Numbered from the stretch's first letter, positions 31,160 to 40,679 are shown. The stretch is DNA of 64,000 nucleotides from Niveispirillum sp. SYP-B3756 (GCF_009495745.1 NZ_WIDQ01000004.1:186001-250000); one strand, 5' to 3'. Numbers and translations: made by a program. The notes: a model not told the origin generated them from the letters alone.

Positions 31160-32131
31160 ATGGCCGCTACCCGCAGCAGCGACGACATGGCTGTCCCGCC
31201 TCCCACGCTCAAGCAGAGGTTCCTGGCTTGGTGGGAAGGCTATGACATTATCCGCCGTGCTGGCCTGCATGAAGGGGATGGCGGTGCGGGCGGGGCTGAT
31301 TCGGCTGGGGCCGCGGGTCCGGGTGGGGCGACTGGCCGGCATCTGAACCGCAACGGCAAGCCGCTCTGGACCGCCACCCGGATAGAGGTGGTGGAGAAAA
31401 TCTGGGGTCACGGCTTCTGTACGCCGGGCAGCGAGGAGTTCATCCCCACGCTGGTGAAGCCGCTGGGCCTGAACCCGGCGATGAGCGCGCTGGATATCGG
31501 CGCTGGCCTGGGCGGGGCCACCCGCGCCATGGCCCAGCAATATGGCGCCTGGGTCACGGGGCTGGAACCCAACCCGGTTCTGGCGGAGGCCGGCGCCTTC
31601 CGGTCCCAGAAGGCCGGGCTGGCGCGCCAGGCACCGGTGATGACCTGCGACCTGGAGAATTTCAGCTGGTCCAAGCGGGTGGATGCCATCTTCGCCAAGG
31701 AAGCCTTCTTTGCCGTGCGCAATAAGGATGGGCTGATCGACGGCATCGAAATGGCCCTGAAACCGCGTGGTCAGCTGCTGTTCACCGATTATGTGCTCGA
31801 CCATAGCCAACTGCGTGGCCGTGATTATGATGGCTGGCTGCAGGCCGAACCGGTGGAACCGAATCCCTGGACGGTGGAGCAATATGCGGCGGCCCTGGCG
31901 CAGCGAAACCTGGATATCCGCATCACGGAGGATAATTCCGACACCCAACGCTCCTTGATCTTGAACGCCATCCAGACGTTGGTGAAGCATCTGGAGACCG
32001 TGTCGATGGACCGCGACACCAAGATCGCCGTGGTGCAGGAGGTGGAGATGTGGGCACGCCGCGTGGCGGCCCTGTCGGCGGGCCTGCGTTATTACCGATT
32101 CTATGCCTTGAAACCGGCAGAGCTGGAGTAG
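31160..32131 (+). CDS. SAM-dependent class I methyltransferase
   Basis: 323 residues. The SAM-binding motif I is ALDIGAGLGGATRAMA, with an acidic strand end GLEPNP and motif region VDAIFAKEAFFAVRNKDGLIDGIEMALKPRGQLLFTDYV, a Methyltransferase_11-like core. An N-terminal extension of about 60 residues is Gly/Ala-rich. The substrate is unknown; the overall look resembles phosphoethanolamine or sarcosine-type N-methyltransferases but I cannot assign it. The start is uncertain: ATG 31187 is also possible and neither has a clear ribosome site. Confidence 0.8.
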   Translation: MAATRSSDDMAVPPPTLKQRFLAWWEGYDIIRRAGLHEGDGGAGGADSAGAAGPGGATGRHLNRNGKPLWTATRIEVVEKIWGHGFCTPGSEEFIPTLVKPLGLNPAMSALDIGAGLGGATRAMAQQYGAWVTGLEPNPVLAEAGAFRSQKAGLARQAPVMTCDLENFSWSKRVDAIFAKEAFFAVRNKDGLIDGIEMALKPRGQLLFTDYVLDHSQLRGRDYDGWLQAEPVEPNPWTVEQYAAALAQRNLDIRITEDNSDTQRSLILNAIQTLVKHLETVSMDRDTKIAVVQEVEMWARRVAALSAGLRYYRFYALKPAELE

Positions 32132-32198
32132 GCGGGGCGGGAAATGTCGCTTTTCAGCCCCGCAGAGAGGGGTTGCAGCGGATTTCCGCCCCTGTCGG

Positions 32199-32227
32199 TT
32201 GACAGGCGGGGGGTGTTGTGATTATGT
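32199..32227 (+). promoter_or_regulatory. Probable rpmJ promoter
   Basis: TTGACA (32199-32204) and TTATGT (32222-32227) with 17-base spacing, 42 bases before the rpmJ ATG. Good match to a sigma-70 promoter. Confidence 0.6.
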
Positions 32228-32269
32228 CCGCGCCTCGCAAAACATGCCTCCAGCGCCGAGTAGCTCACC

Positions 32270-32395
32270 ATGAAGATCGTCAATTCGCTGAAGTCGATGA
32301 AGACCCGCCACAAGGCTTGCCGCGTCATCCGCCGCAAGGGCCGTGTCTATGTCATCAACAAGCTGAACCCCCGTTTCAAGGCCCGTCAGGGCTGA
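32270..32395 (+). CDS. rpmJ: Ribosomal protein bL36
   Basis: 41 residues, starting [20 protein letters not shown] and ending NPRFKARQG. It is the zinc-free type found in alphaproteobacteria: only one cysteine (in KACRV) remains of the four of the zinc-binding form. A monocistronic unit with its own promoter (32199) and terminator (32446). A protein of 50S subunit assembly near the peptidyl-transferase centre. Confidence 0.95.
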   Translation: MKIVNSLKSMKTRHKACRVIRRKGRVYVINKLNPRFKARQG

Positions 32396-32445
32396 TATTG
32401 GTGTTCGGGTTGGCCGGTGTGGGTTTTCCCTCACCGGTATGCTGA

Positions 32446-32475
32446 AACCGCGCCCACCCCTGGTGGCGCGGTTTT
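32446..32475 (+). terminator. Terminator of rpmJ
   Basis: GC-rich stem of 12 bp with one bulged C (32446-32458 with 32461-32472) followed by TTTT. A smaller hairpin with CCGGTG/CACCGG arms lies just upstream (about 32414-32437). Confidence 0.75.
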
Positions 32476-32693
32476 CGCTGTTTGGTGTCCCTAATTCGCC
32501 ATTGGCGTGTTAATTCATTTATATAGATGGCGGCGATGGTCGTTGCGGGGTAATCATCCGCTTGGCACACTGGCTGTCGTCAAGCTTGACGAAGGCCAGG
32601 GCCATGGCACGATTGCCGTAAAGCATGGTATGCCGCGCGCTGTTGCAAAGCCTTGCCGCATCATAGGCGCTGAGGGAGAGTGGTCGGGGGGAT

Positions 32694-35600
32694 ATGGCGT
32701 CGCCGCGCTTTTACCGGTGGATGAGCTGGGGCATGACGCTGGCCTTGGCCGGCGGTGCCGGTCTGGCCGGCTGGTATGAGATGCGCAGTTCTGACCTGCA
32801 GGCCGAAGTGCTGGCGCGCTATGCGTCCGACCTGACCTATCGGGTGGAGCCGGGCCCCAATCCTGACATTCGGTTCCCTGGAAACGGCCCCTATGATCAG
32901 CGGCTGGGCTATAGCGCCATTCCTGGATTCGTCGAACGGCTGGTGGCCGCCGCCTATCGGGTGGACCTGCAGGCGCGGCCCAGCCCGGCCTTGCGCGATT
33001 ACATTGATTTCGGCGGATTCGCCCCCTATCCGGAGAAGACGGCCGGTGGGCTGACGCTGCGCGATGACCGGGGCTTGGCCCTGTTCGATGCCCGTTACCC
33101 CCAGCGCACCTATGCCGGATTCGGTGAGGTGCCGCCCTTGGTGGCCAATACGTTGCTGTTCATCGAGAATCGGGAACTGCTGGACCCGACATTTCCCCAC
33201 CGCAACCCGGCGGTGGAATGGGACCGCTTCGCCCTGGCCGTGGCCTCCATCCCGCTGAAGATGGTGGACCCGGATAATCCGCGCGCCGGCGGTTCCACCC
33301 TGGCCACCCAGATCGAGAAATATCGCCATTCGCCGGAGGGCCGCACCAGCAGCGGGGTGGAAAAGCTGCGGCAGATGATGTCGGCCTCGGTGCGCGCCTA
33401 TCGATTCGGGCCGGATACAACGCGGGTACGGCACCAGATATTGGTGGATTATCTCAATTCCACGCCCCTGTCGGCCCGCCCCGGCCTGGGAGAGGTGAAT
33501 GGGCTGGGCGATGGGCTGTGGGCCTGGTACGGCACCGATTTCAACCGCGCCAATGATCTGTTGCGCGCCCGCCCCCGCAATGAGCGGGAATTGCAGACCC
33601 AGGCCATTGTCTATAAACAGGTATTGAGCCTGCTGCTGGCCCAGCGTCGGCCCTCGGCCTATCTGGGGGCCAGTGGGCGCAAGGCGCTGAACGATCTGGC
33701 CAATGCCCACCTGACCCTGCTGGAACGGGCGGGCGTGGTGGATCCGGCCTTGGCCGATGCGTCGCGCTATTTTCCGCTGCGCTTCAAGGATGAGCCGCCG
33801 GCCATCCCCGAGCCATCCTTTGTGGAGCAGAAGGCCACCAACGCCATCCGCGCCCGCTTGCTGGGCATGTTGGGGGTGCAGAGCCTCTACGCCCTGGACC
33901 GGCTGGACCTGACGGTGGATACCACCCTGGACCAGACCACCCAGATGCGGGTGACGGAAACGTTGCAGAAACTGGCCGATCCGGTGCAGGCCCGCGCCCT
34001 GGGGCTGGTGGGGGAACGGCTGCTGAATGATGCGGACCCGGCCCGCGTCGTCTATTCCGTCACCCTGTTCGAGCGCACGGCGGCGGCCAATCTGGTACGG
34101 GTGCAGGTGGACACGCTGCCCCAGCCGCTGGACCTGAATGAAGGGGCCAAGCTGGACCTGGGATCGACGGCCAAGCTGCGCACCCTGGTCACATATCTGG
34201 AGATTGTGGCCAAGCTGCACGCTCGTTATGCCAGCCGGCAGGATTATGAATTATCAGCCGCCGCCCTGGATGCGCCGGACCGGCTGACCCAATGGGTGTT
34301 GCACAGCATGGCCGAACAGCCGGGCATCAGCCTGTCGGCCCTGCTGGATCAGGCGATGCAGCGGCAATATTCCGCCAATCCGGGCGAGCGATTCTTCACC
34401 GGCGGCGGCCTGCACAGTTTCGGCAATTTCGATGACAAGGATGATGGACGGGTGATGAGCCTAGCGGAAGCCTTTCGCCATTCCGTCAATCTGGTGTTCA
34501 TCCGGCTGATGCGCGATATCGTCAACCATTACATTGCCGAAGGTCCGGCGCGTAAGGATGATGTGCTGGATGATCCGCGCCATCCCGCCCGCAAAACCTA
34601 TCTGGCCCAGTTCGCCGATCAGGAAGGCTCCACCTTCCTGAATAAATTCTGGGGCGATTATAAGGGCATGAATCCAGACCAGGCGCTGGAGAAACTGACC
34701 CGGCGGGTGCGGCCCACACCGGAACGGTTGGCGGTGATCTTCCGTTCCGCCCGGCCCAATGCCAGCGAAGCAGACCTGACGGCCTTCCTGGAACGCCATG
34801 TGCCGGCGGGTGCCCCGCCCGCGGCCCAGGTGGCGGCCTTGTTTGAGAAATATGCCCCCGATAATTGGTCGCTGAACGATCGCGGCTATATGGCCGGGGT
34901 GCATCCGCTGGAATTGTGGCTGGTGGCCTATCTGCAGGACAGCCCCAAGCCGCAGCGCGCCGAAATGCTGAAGGACAGCAGCAAGCCGCGCCAGGAAAGC
35001 TATCGCTGGCTGTTCTCGTCGCGCTCCAAACGCGCGCAGGACACCCGAATCGGCATCGTGCTGGAGGAGGAGGCGTTCGAGCGTATCCATGCGGAATGGA
35101 AGAAGCTGGGCTATCCGTTCGGCAGCCTGTTGGCCAGCTACGCCACCTCCATCGGCAGTTCCGCTGACCGTCCTGGGGCACTGGCGGAACTGATGGGCAT
35201 CATCGTCAATGATGGGGTGCGGCTGCCGACGCTGCGCATCGACCGGCTGCATTTTGCGGAAGGCACCCCCTATGAAACCGCCTTCGTGCCGGGGCATCTG
35301 GGTGATCAGGCCGAACAGGTGATGGCCCCGGAAGTGGCCCGCACCGTGCGCCGTCATCTGATGGATATTGTGGAAAACGGCACGGCCCGCCGGGTGAAGG
35401 GCGCCTTTACCGCCGCTGACGGCAAGGAAATCCCCGTCGGCGGCAAGACCGGCACGGGTGATCAGCGGCTGGAACGCTATGGGCCGGGTGGGGTGGTGCT
35501 GGAAAGCAAGGTGGTCAACCGCACGGCCACCTTTGTCTTCTATGTCGGCGACCGTTTCTTCGGCGTCATCACCGCCCATGTGCATGGGCCAGTGGCGGCG

Positions 35601-35708
35601 GAATATCGCTTCACATCGGCCCTACCAGCGCAATTGCTGAAGATTTTAGCCCCGGCCCTGTCGCCGCTGCTGACCGGGGATACGCAGACGGCGGAACGGG
35701 GGCGGTAG
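32694..35708 (+). CDS. Large class A penicillin-binding protein-like (GT51 + transpeptidase)
   Basis: 1004 residues. One N-terminal transmembrane anchor (about 8-27). A GT51-like glycosyltransferase region contains FIENRELL (Glu158 as likely catalytic acid) and GGSTLATQIEKYRHSPEGR, but it lacks the usual HxGxD after the first glutamate. The transpeptidase motifs occur in order: STAK (Ser491), SVN (Ser597) and KTG (Lys918). The interval from SVN to KTG, over 300 residues, is long for class A PBPs. The protein probably polymerises or crosslinks peptidoglycan in the periplasm. It is followed by a convergent lipoprotein gene after 8 bases. Confidence 0.85.
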   Translation: MASPRFYRWMSWGMTLALAGGAGLAGWYEMRSSDLQAEVLARYASDLTYRVEPGPNPDIRFPGNGPYDQRLGYSAIPGFVERLVAAAYRVDLQARPSPALRDYIDFGGFAPYPEKTAGGLTLRDDRGLALFDARYPQRTYAGFGEVPPLVANTLLFIENRELLDPTFPHRNPAVEWDRFALAVASIPLKMVDPDNPRAGGSTLATQIEKYRHSPEGRTSSGVEKLRQMMSASVRAYRFGPDTTRVRHQILVDYLNSTPLSARPGLGEVNGLGDGLWAWYGTDFNRANDLLRARPRNERELQTQAIVYKQVLSLLLAQRRPSAYLGASGRKALNDLANAHLTLLERAGVVDPALADASRYFPLRFKDEPPAIPEPSFVEQKATNAIRARLLGMLGVQSLYALDRLDLTVDTTLDQTTQMRVTETLQKLADPVQARALGLVGERLLNDADPARVVYSVTLFERTAAANLVRVQVDTLPQPLDLNEGAKLDLGSTAKLRTLVTYLEIVAKLHARYASRQDYELSAAALDAPDRLTQWVLHSMAEQPGISLSALLDQAMQRQYSANPGERFFTGGGLHSFGNFDDKDDGRVMSLAEAFRHSVNLVFIRLMRDIVNHYIAEGPARKDDVLDDPRHPARKTYLAQFADQEGSTFLNKFWGDYKGMNPDQALEKLTRRVRPTPERLAVIFRSARPNASEADLTAFLERHVPAGAPPAAQVAALFEKYAPDNWSLNDRGYMAGVHPLELWLVAYLQDSPKPQRAEMLKDSSKPRQESYRWLFSSRSKRAQDTRIGIVLEEEAFERIHAEWKKLGYPFGSLLASYATSIGSSADRPGALAELMGIIVNDGVRLPTLRIDRLHFAEGTPYETAFVPGHLGDQAEQVMAPEVARTVRRHLMDIVENGTARRVKGAFTAADGKEIPVGGKTGTGDQRLERYGPGGVVLESKVVNRTATFVFYVGDRFFGVITAHVHGPVAAEYRFTSALPAQLLKILAPALSPLLTGDTQTAERGR

Positions 35709-35716
35709 GTCAGGGG

Positions 35717-36295
35717 TTACTCCGCCGCCTGCCGCGATCCGGCCGCCACGCCCGGCACATCCTTACGAAACGCGATGGTGACGGTGGCCAGATGGATGCC
35801 GAATTTGCTGATGGTCGCCTTGTTCAACAGCATCCCGTCTGGCATCAGGAACATCCAGTCATCAAACCGCACCTTCGTGCGGCCCTCGCCCATCTTCAAA
35901 TTGAAATCATAGACCATGTTATAGGCATTGCCGGACAGTACACCCTTGGCCGTGCCGATGGCATCCTGGGTGCGGCCCTCCCACTGGTTGGGGCCCTGGC
36001 GCGTCAGTACCCAGACGCGCCGTTCCTTCTCCCCGTCGCTCCAGTCGAAATTCTCATCCAGGGTCAGTTCCCTGCCGTTCCACGCGCCCTTGATATCCAC
36101 CACGAACTGCCGGCGCACATTGCCGAACCGGTCCTCCACGATGCCATAGGCGCGGGTCTGGCCCTGGAAATACTCCTCCAGCGCCAGGGCAGGGGTCTGT
36201 TTGGCGAATTGTTCGGGTTTCATCGTGTCACAGCCAGTCAGAACGGTGAGAAGGGCAAGCAGCGGCAACAGGGAGTGCAGGAATGGTCGCATCAT
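35717..36295 (-). CDS. DUF3833 lipoprotein
   Basis: 192 residues from ATG 36293-36295. Lipoprotein signal LLPLLALLTVLTGC with Cys about residue 21, then the DUF3833 body (FAKQTPALALEEYFQGQTRAYGIVEDRFGNVRRQF..., DENFDWSDGEKERRVW, GKAKGV-type and NKATISKFGIHLATVTIAF). The function of the family is unknown. The start codon overlaps the stop of the MFS gene (ATGA), so the two are translationally coupled. Confidence 0.88.
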   Translation of the reverse strand: MMRPFLHSLLPLLALLTVLTGCDTMKPEQFAKQTPALALEEYFQGQTRAYGIVEDRFGNVRRQFVVDIKGAWNGRELTLDENFDWSDGEKERRVWVLTRQGPNQWEGRTQDAIGTAKGVLSGNAYNMVYDFNLKMGEGRTKVRFDDWMFLMPDGMLLNKATISKFGIHLATVTIAFRKDVPGVAAGSRQAAE

Positions 36296-37626
36296 GGGCT
36301 TGGTGCCTCTATCCGGCGGCGCAGGGCGGCCTGCGCCGTCTGGTCCAGTGGCCAGCGCCACAACAGGGCGATGGCCAGCAATTTCAACAGGATGGGCAAC
36401 CCGGCATAAAGCAGGGTCAACCCGGTCAGCGCCTCGGCATCGTTGGGGCCGGCGGGCGTGAAGCCGAACAGCCCGGCGGCCCCCAGCCCCAGCGCGGCCA
36501 GCGCGGTGGCCAGCTTGGTCGCCAGCCCCCAAAGCGCGAAGAACAGGCCGGCTCGTGGCGTGCCATGCGTGGCCGTATCCAGATCCACCACATCGGCCTG
36601 CATGGCAGAGGGCAGCACCAGATCGGCGCCCAGCGTCAGCCCCGTCATCACACAGACCAGCAGGAAGGGCAGAAAATCCCCCGCCCCCAGCCAGAAGACC
36701 GGCAGAAACCAGGCGATGTTCCACAGCATGGCAGCCCGCCACACCCGGTCCTTGCCCCAGATTTTGCTCAACCCCAGCCACAGCGGCACCGCCAGCAGAC
36801 CCGACGCGAAATAACAGAGCAACAGCAGCCCGGCCCGCCCCCCTTCGCCCAGCCGATGCTGCACGAAGAAGAGGAAAAGCTGGGCCGGCAGGCCGTTGGC
36901 CATCCCGTTAATGAGGTAGGCCAGCAGCAACCGGCGGAAAGGCCCATCGCCCAGAATCGCCCGCCAACCCCCAGAGGCTGGGGTTGCCGCCTGCGCCGCC
37001 GTCCCCGCCAGGGGCCAGGGCGGGTCCGGCACCAGCAGCAGGGCGGCCAGGGTCAGCAGCGGCAGGCTGATCAGGATGAACAGGGCCAAGAGGCGCAGCG
37101 CCGCCCCCTCCTGCCCCGCCGCCCCGGCACCCAACACAAACGGCAGCACCAGGGCCACCATGGTGCCCAGCACGCCCGCCGCCTCCCGATAGCCATTGAT
37201 GCGGGTGCGCTGGTGGTAATCGCCGGACAGTTCCGCCCCCCAGGCGGTCAGCGGCACCACCATCAGCGTCCAGCCGAGATAGAGCGCCATGCTCCAGCCC
37301 AGCAGGTGCAGCCAGCCGGCCGATTCCCCCGGCACCAGCAGAAACCAGAGCGACAGGCAGGTCAGCGGCAGGCCGGCGGCGATCCAGGGTCGTCGCCGGC
37401 CAAACCGTCCGCCAAACCGGTCGGACAAGGCACCCACCAGCGGATCGGTCACGCCATCCCACAGCCGCGCAGCCAGCAGAACCAGGCTGATCGTGCCCAG
37501 GGACAGGCCCAACTGGGCATAATGGGCCGGCAGGAAGATGTAGGTGGGCAGCAGCAGCACCGCCAGCGGCAGGGCCGGCGCGCCATAGGCCAGCAGGACC
37601 TGCCGGCGCAAAGGCGGGGATGCCAT
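36292..37626 (-). CDS. MFS transporter of the GPH (MelB-like) sugar family
   Basis: 444 residues from ATG 37626, twelve predicted membrane segments. The first cytoplasmic loop RLWDGVTDPLVGALSDR followed by GRRRPWIAAGLPL is the hallmark of glycoside-pentoside-hexuronide:cation symporters; NGYREAAGVLG and MQADVVDLDTATHG are also typical. Substrate unknown. The downstream coupled DUF3833 lipoprotein suggests a two-gene envelope function rather than a sugar catabolic operon, since no glycosidase is nearby. Confidence 0.88.
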   Translation of the reverse strand: MASPPLRRQVLLAYGAPALPLAVLLLPTYIFLPAHYAQLGLSLGTISLVLLAARLWDGVTDPLVGALSDRFGGRFGRRRPWIAAGLPLTCLSLWFLLVPGESAGWLHLLGWSMALYLGWTLMVVPLTAWGAELSGDYHQRTRINGYREAAGVLGTMVALVLPFVLGAGAAGQEGAALRLLALFILISLPLLTLAALLLVPDPPWPLAGTAAQAATPASGGWRAILGDGPFRRLLLAYLINGMANGLPAQLFLFFVQHRLGEGGRAGLLLLCYFASGLLAVPLWLGLSKIWGKDRVWRAAMLWNIAWFLPVFWLGAGDFLPFLLVCVMTGLTLGADLVLPSAMQADVVDLDTATHGTPRAGLFFALWGLATKLATALAALGLGAAGLFGFTPAGPNDAEALTGLTLLYAGLPILLKLLAIALLWRWPLDQTAQAALRRRIEAPSP

Positions 37627-37821
37627 AGCGGTTTCCTTGGCAGCAAAACAGGGGCCGAAAGGGCAGGTGAGAGGAGATAGGGCGCGATCTGCCGCCGCCA
37701 ATGCCCACCCGCGCCAAAACGGCGCTGGACTCGGACGCTGTGGATTCGTAACAAGGCTGACTGAAATAAAGGGCCCCCGGTTGATCGGGGGTGCATTCCG
37801 GTTGCTGGGAGTTTTGGCGCG

Positions 37822-38136
37822 ATGCCGAAAATGGTGTTCATTGAGACCGATGGCACCCGCCGTGAGGTGGATGCCCCGCTGGGCCTGTCGATCCTGGAGA
37901 TCGCCCGCCGTCACGATATCGACCTGGAAGGGGCCTGCGAAGGCTCCCTGGCCTGCTCCACCTGCCATGTGGTGGTGACGCCGGAATGGTACGATCTGCT
38001 GCCGGACGCGGAAGAGGACGAGGAGGATATGCTGGATCTGGCCTTTGGCCTGACCAAGACCTCCCGCCTGGGCTGCCAGATCCGCATGACCGAGGAACTG
38101 GACGGCCTGACCGTCAAGCTTCCCGGCGCGAAGTAA
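37822..38136 (+). CDS. [2Fe-2S] ferredoxin (adrenodoxin/FdxB type)
   Basis: 104 residues. Cluster cysteines are Cys39, Cys45, Cys48 and Cys85 ([11 protein letters not shown] ... LGCQI), the C-x5-C-x2-C...C spacing of vertebrate-type ferredoxins such as FdxB or IscFdx. These serve iron-sulphur assembly or P450 systems; no such neighbours are present here. The stop overlaps the tenA start (TAATG). Confidence 0.93.
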   Translation: MPKMVFIETDGTRREVDAPLGLSILEIARRHDIDLEGACEGSLACSTCHVVVTPEWYDLLPDAEEDEEDMLDLAFGLTKTSRLGCQIRMTEELDGLTVKLPGAK

Positions 38137-38849
38137 TGGGAACGCCGCTGGCCGCGCAGACACTGCCCGATCTGGCCACGCCGGGCGGGCTGTTCCACCG
38201 TCTGCGTTCAGCGGCGCGTCCTTCCTGGGATCGCTATGTGGCGCATGAATTTGTGCGCCGCATGGGCGATGGTACGTTACCGGAAGCCTGTTTCCGGCAT
38301 TATCTGGTGCAGGATTACCTGTTCCTGATCCATTTCGCCCGCGCCTATGCGCTGGCCGTCTTCAAGGCGGATGATCTGGCGGACATGCGGGCGGCGGCCC
38401 GGTCCATGTCGGCCATCCTGGATCTGGAAATGGGCCTGCATGTGAAATATTGCGCTGGCTGGGGGCTGGATGAAGCCGCCATGCAGGCAACGGCAGAGGC
38501 CCAGGGCACGCTGGCCTATACCCGGTTCGTGCTGGAACGTGGGCTGGCGGGCGACCTGCTGGATCTGCATGTGGCGCTGGCCCCCTGCATCGTCGGCTAT
38601 GCGGAAATTGCCGCCACCTTGCTGGCCGACCCGGCGACGAAGCTGGACGGCAACCCCTATGCCGACTGGATCGCCATGTATGCCGACCCGGAATATCGCG
38701 CCGTGGCGGCCGTCCAGGTGGCCCTGCTGGACCGGTTGAGCCTGAAGCGCGGCGGTGATGCCCGCTTTAGCGACCTGACCCGTACTTTTGATGCGGCCAG
38801 CCGGCTTGAGGCTGGGTTCTGGGATATGGGGTTGGGGCTGCTGTCATAG
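38136..38849 (+). CDS. tenA: TenA-family aminopyrimidine aminohydrolase (thiaminase II)
   Basis: 237 residues from ATG 38136; a longer in-frame ORF upstream overlaps the ferredoxin gene. Thiamine-salvage enzyme that hydrolyses aminomethyl-pyrimidine derivatives. Catalytic counterparts are visible: Asp60 in VQDYLFLIHF, the cysteine nucleophile Cys151 in ALAPCIVGYAEI, and Glu225 in RLEAGFWDM. All-helical fold. Coupling to a ferredoxin gene is unusual for TenA and may hold information on its partner. Confidence 0.92.
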   Translation: MGTPLAAQTLPDLATPGGLFHRLRSAARPSWDRYVAHEFVRRMGDGTLPEACFRHYLVQDYLFLIHFARAYALAVFKADDLADMRAAARSMSAILDLEMGLHVKYCAGWGLDEAAMQATAEAQGTLAYTRFVLERGLAGDLLDLHVALAPCIVGYAEIAATLLADPATKLDGNPYADWIAMYADPEYRAVAAVQVALLDRLSLKRGGDARFSDLTRTFDAASRLEAGFWDMGLGLLS

Positions 38850-38856
38850 GGAGAGA

Positions 38857-39744
38857 TTACCCCCGCGTGCCTTTGACAAAGCCGCTGCGTAGGCCCACCA
38901 GCCAGTAAAAGCCAAAGGCAGCCACCTGAATGGCAAGGAACAAAGCCGCATCGCCCAGCCCGGCAAATTCCTCCACCTCTCCCAACCGTTCGGCCAAGGC
39001 TGGCAGCGGCAGGTCCGCGCTGCCATTCAGCAGGCCGAACAGCACATTATTGATCAGATGGATGCCCATCGCCGCCTCCAGCCGCCCGGTCTGGAAGCTG
39101 ACGGCGGAAAGGAACAGGGCGGTGGTGAAAATCTCTGCCCGCACGGACCACAGGCTTTCATTGATGCCGCCTTCATGCGCCAGGGTGAACAAGGCGGCGG
39201 AAAGCAGGGCTACGGCGATACGGCTGCGGCACAGCACCATCAGCCCCTGGGACAGATAACCCCGGAAAATCACCTCTTCCGTGCTGGTTTGAAAACAGAA
39301 CAGCAGGATGGTCAGCGGCGTCAACGCCAGGAACGTGACCCAATCCACCCGCACCGGCCCGATATCCCCCGCCCAGAACCCGTAGCCGAAAGTGGCCAGC
39401 AGCGGCAGGGAAAAGACCAGGGCCGAGCGCCCGATCATGCCGACATCCAGCCGCCGACCAGGGGCAATCAGGCTCATAGCGGATTGCTTATGGACGAACC
39501 GCGCCGTCAACAGCACCAGCGGCAGCCCCAGAATGGTGGAGCCCAGCAGCAGATAGGAGAAGAGATAGCCGCTGGCTGATTTGCCCATGGCCACCAGGGC
39601 CCCGCCGGCGAGCAGATTGACCCCAATATAAAGGAAGCCGAAGACCAGCAGGGCAACCAGATAGGAGAGGCGGGAATGGCCATTTTCCAGCCCATACCGG
39701 TCCACGGGCACGGGGAAAGGGCGGGAAGGGGAGGGGAGGATCAT
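38857..39744 (-). CDS. CPBP-family intramembrane protease, fourth of four tandem paralogues
   Basis: 295 residues, about eight membrane segments. CPBP (Abi/CAAX) motifs: EEVIFRGYL with Glu156, Glu157 and Arg161, the histidine in FTLAHEGG (His190), and GIHLINN (His229). The C-terminal box reads RSGFVKGTRG, a degraded form of the R.GFIEQGWR box in its neighbours. It starts with ATG overlapping the stop of the preceding paralogue. CPBP proteases process prenylated proteins in eukaryotes and peptides or bacteriocins in bacteria; the target here is unknown. The most divergent member of the set. Confidence 0.88.
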   Translation of the reverse strand: MILPSPSRPFPVPVDRYGLENGHSRLSYLVALLVFGFLYIGVNLLAGGALVAMGKSASGYLFSYLLLGSTILGLPLVLLTARFVHKQSAMSLIAPGRRLDVGMIGRSALVFSLPLLATFGYGFWAGDIGPVRVDWVTFLALTPLTILLFCFQTSTEEVIFRGYLSQGLMVLCRSRIAVALLSAALFTLAHEGGINESLWSVRAEIFTTALFLSAVSFQTGRLEAAMGIHLINNVLFGLLNGSADLPLPALAERLGEVEEFAGLGDAALFLAIQVAAFGFYWLVGLRSGFVKGTRG

Positions 39745-40679
39745 GTTGTTTCCGTTTGGGGTGCCGGCTTGCCGCGCCAGCCATGTTCAATGAAGCCGGT
39801 ACGGATACCCAGCAGCCAGTAAAGCAGAAACGGGACCGCCAGGATAAGGGCGGCGAGCAACATGTCGGGAATCGGGAAGGTGGCCATCTCGTCCGGCTGC
39901 ATCTTCTCCGACATGCCGGGCAACCCTTTGCCCCCGGTTCCGAACAGTGTGAACAGGATATTATGGGCAAAATGCACCCCCATGGCCGCTTCCAGCCGCC
40001 CGAACCGCCAGGTAAGGTAAGAGGCGAATAGCGACAGGCCCCAATAGAAAACCTGCCTTTCCCCACCATTCCAGCCATGCAGCAGGCTGAAAATCACCGC
40101 CACCGGCAGGGCCGCGACAGCCGCATTGCGGAACAGAACCTGAAAGCCCTGGGCCAGATAGCCCCGACAGAAAGCCTCCTCCGCTGCTGTCTGCAGGGCG
40201 AATGCCGGCAGCATGGCCGGCAGCCAGAGCAGCGCTGTTACCGACGGTAACGCCCATGGCGTCTCGTCCATGAAGGGGAATGGCAACATCATGAGGCTGA
40301 AACAGAGCCCATAAACCAGGGCTGCACGCCACCACATCCCCCCATCCAGCCGCTTGCCGGGGGCGATCACGCTCATCAGGTCACGGCCTTGCAGGCCCAA
40401 GGTCCAGTGCAGGGCCAGCAGTCCCAGGCCGATCAGCAAGAGTTGGCTGATTTCTAACAGCCAGGGCGTGATCGGGCTTTCCGGCATGTGCATAGTGTGC
40501 AGATGATATATTTGTTCAAAAAGGCCTAAAACCATAGAAGAGAATAAATATATAAATAAAAATATGAAAAAGCCGCCGATGTAATGGGTGATAGATATTT
40601 TCATCTCAGTTCCCAGCCTGTGCACAGGTGTGCCCGGCTGACGTTGGAGAAAATTAATATATTGAAAATGACTATTCAT
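39741..40679 (-). CDS. CPBP-family intramembrane protease, third of four tandem paralogues
   Basis: 312 residues. It shares with its neighbours an N-terminal cytosolic box (FLQRQPGTPVHRLG), the middle box GRDLMSVIAPGKRLDGG, the catalytic AAEEAFCRGYLAQG (Glu167, Glu168, Arg172), the histidine in IFSLLHG, and GVHFAHN, plus the C-terminal RTGFIEHGWRG box. The first ~60 codons are strikingly AT-rich (about 40500-40610), unlike the rest of the locus. The start overlaps the previous gene by 8 bases and the end overlaps the next by 4. Confidence 0.9.
   Translation of the reverse strand: MNSHFQYINFLQRQPGTPVHRLGTEMKISITHYIGGFFIFLFIYLFSSMVLGLFEQIYHLHTMHMPESPITPWLLEISQLLLIGLGLLALHWTLGLQGRDLMSVIAPGKRLDGGMWWRAALVYGLCFSLMMLPFPFMDETPWALPSVTALLWLPAMLPAFALQTAAEEAFCRGYLAQGFQVLFRNAAVAALPVAVIFSLLHGWNGGERQVFYWGLSLFASYLTWRFGRLEAAMGVHFAHNILFTLFGTGGKGLPGMSEKMQPDEMATFPIPDMLLAALILAVPFLLYWLLGIRTGFIEHGWRGKPAPQTETT

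Noticed and set aside
30945-31346. 133-codon plus-strand ORF before the methyltransferase gene
   Set aside because: No domain, no ribosome site, overlaps the start of the better supported methyltransferase frame.
35717-36781. Long extension of the DUF3833 gene (354 codons)
   Set aside because: The upstream part is a shadow of the MFS gene; the lipoprotein signal at 36295 sets the start.
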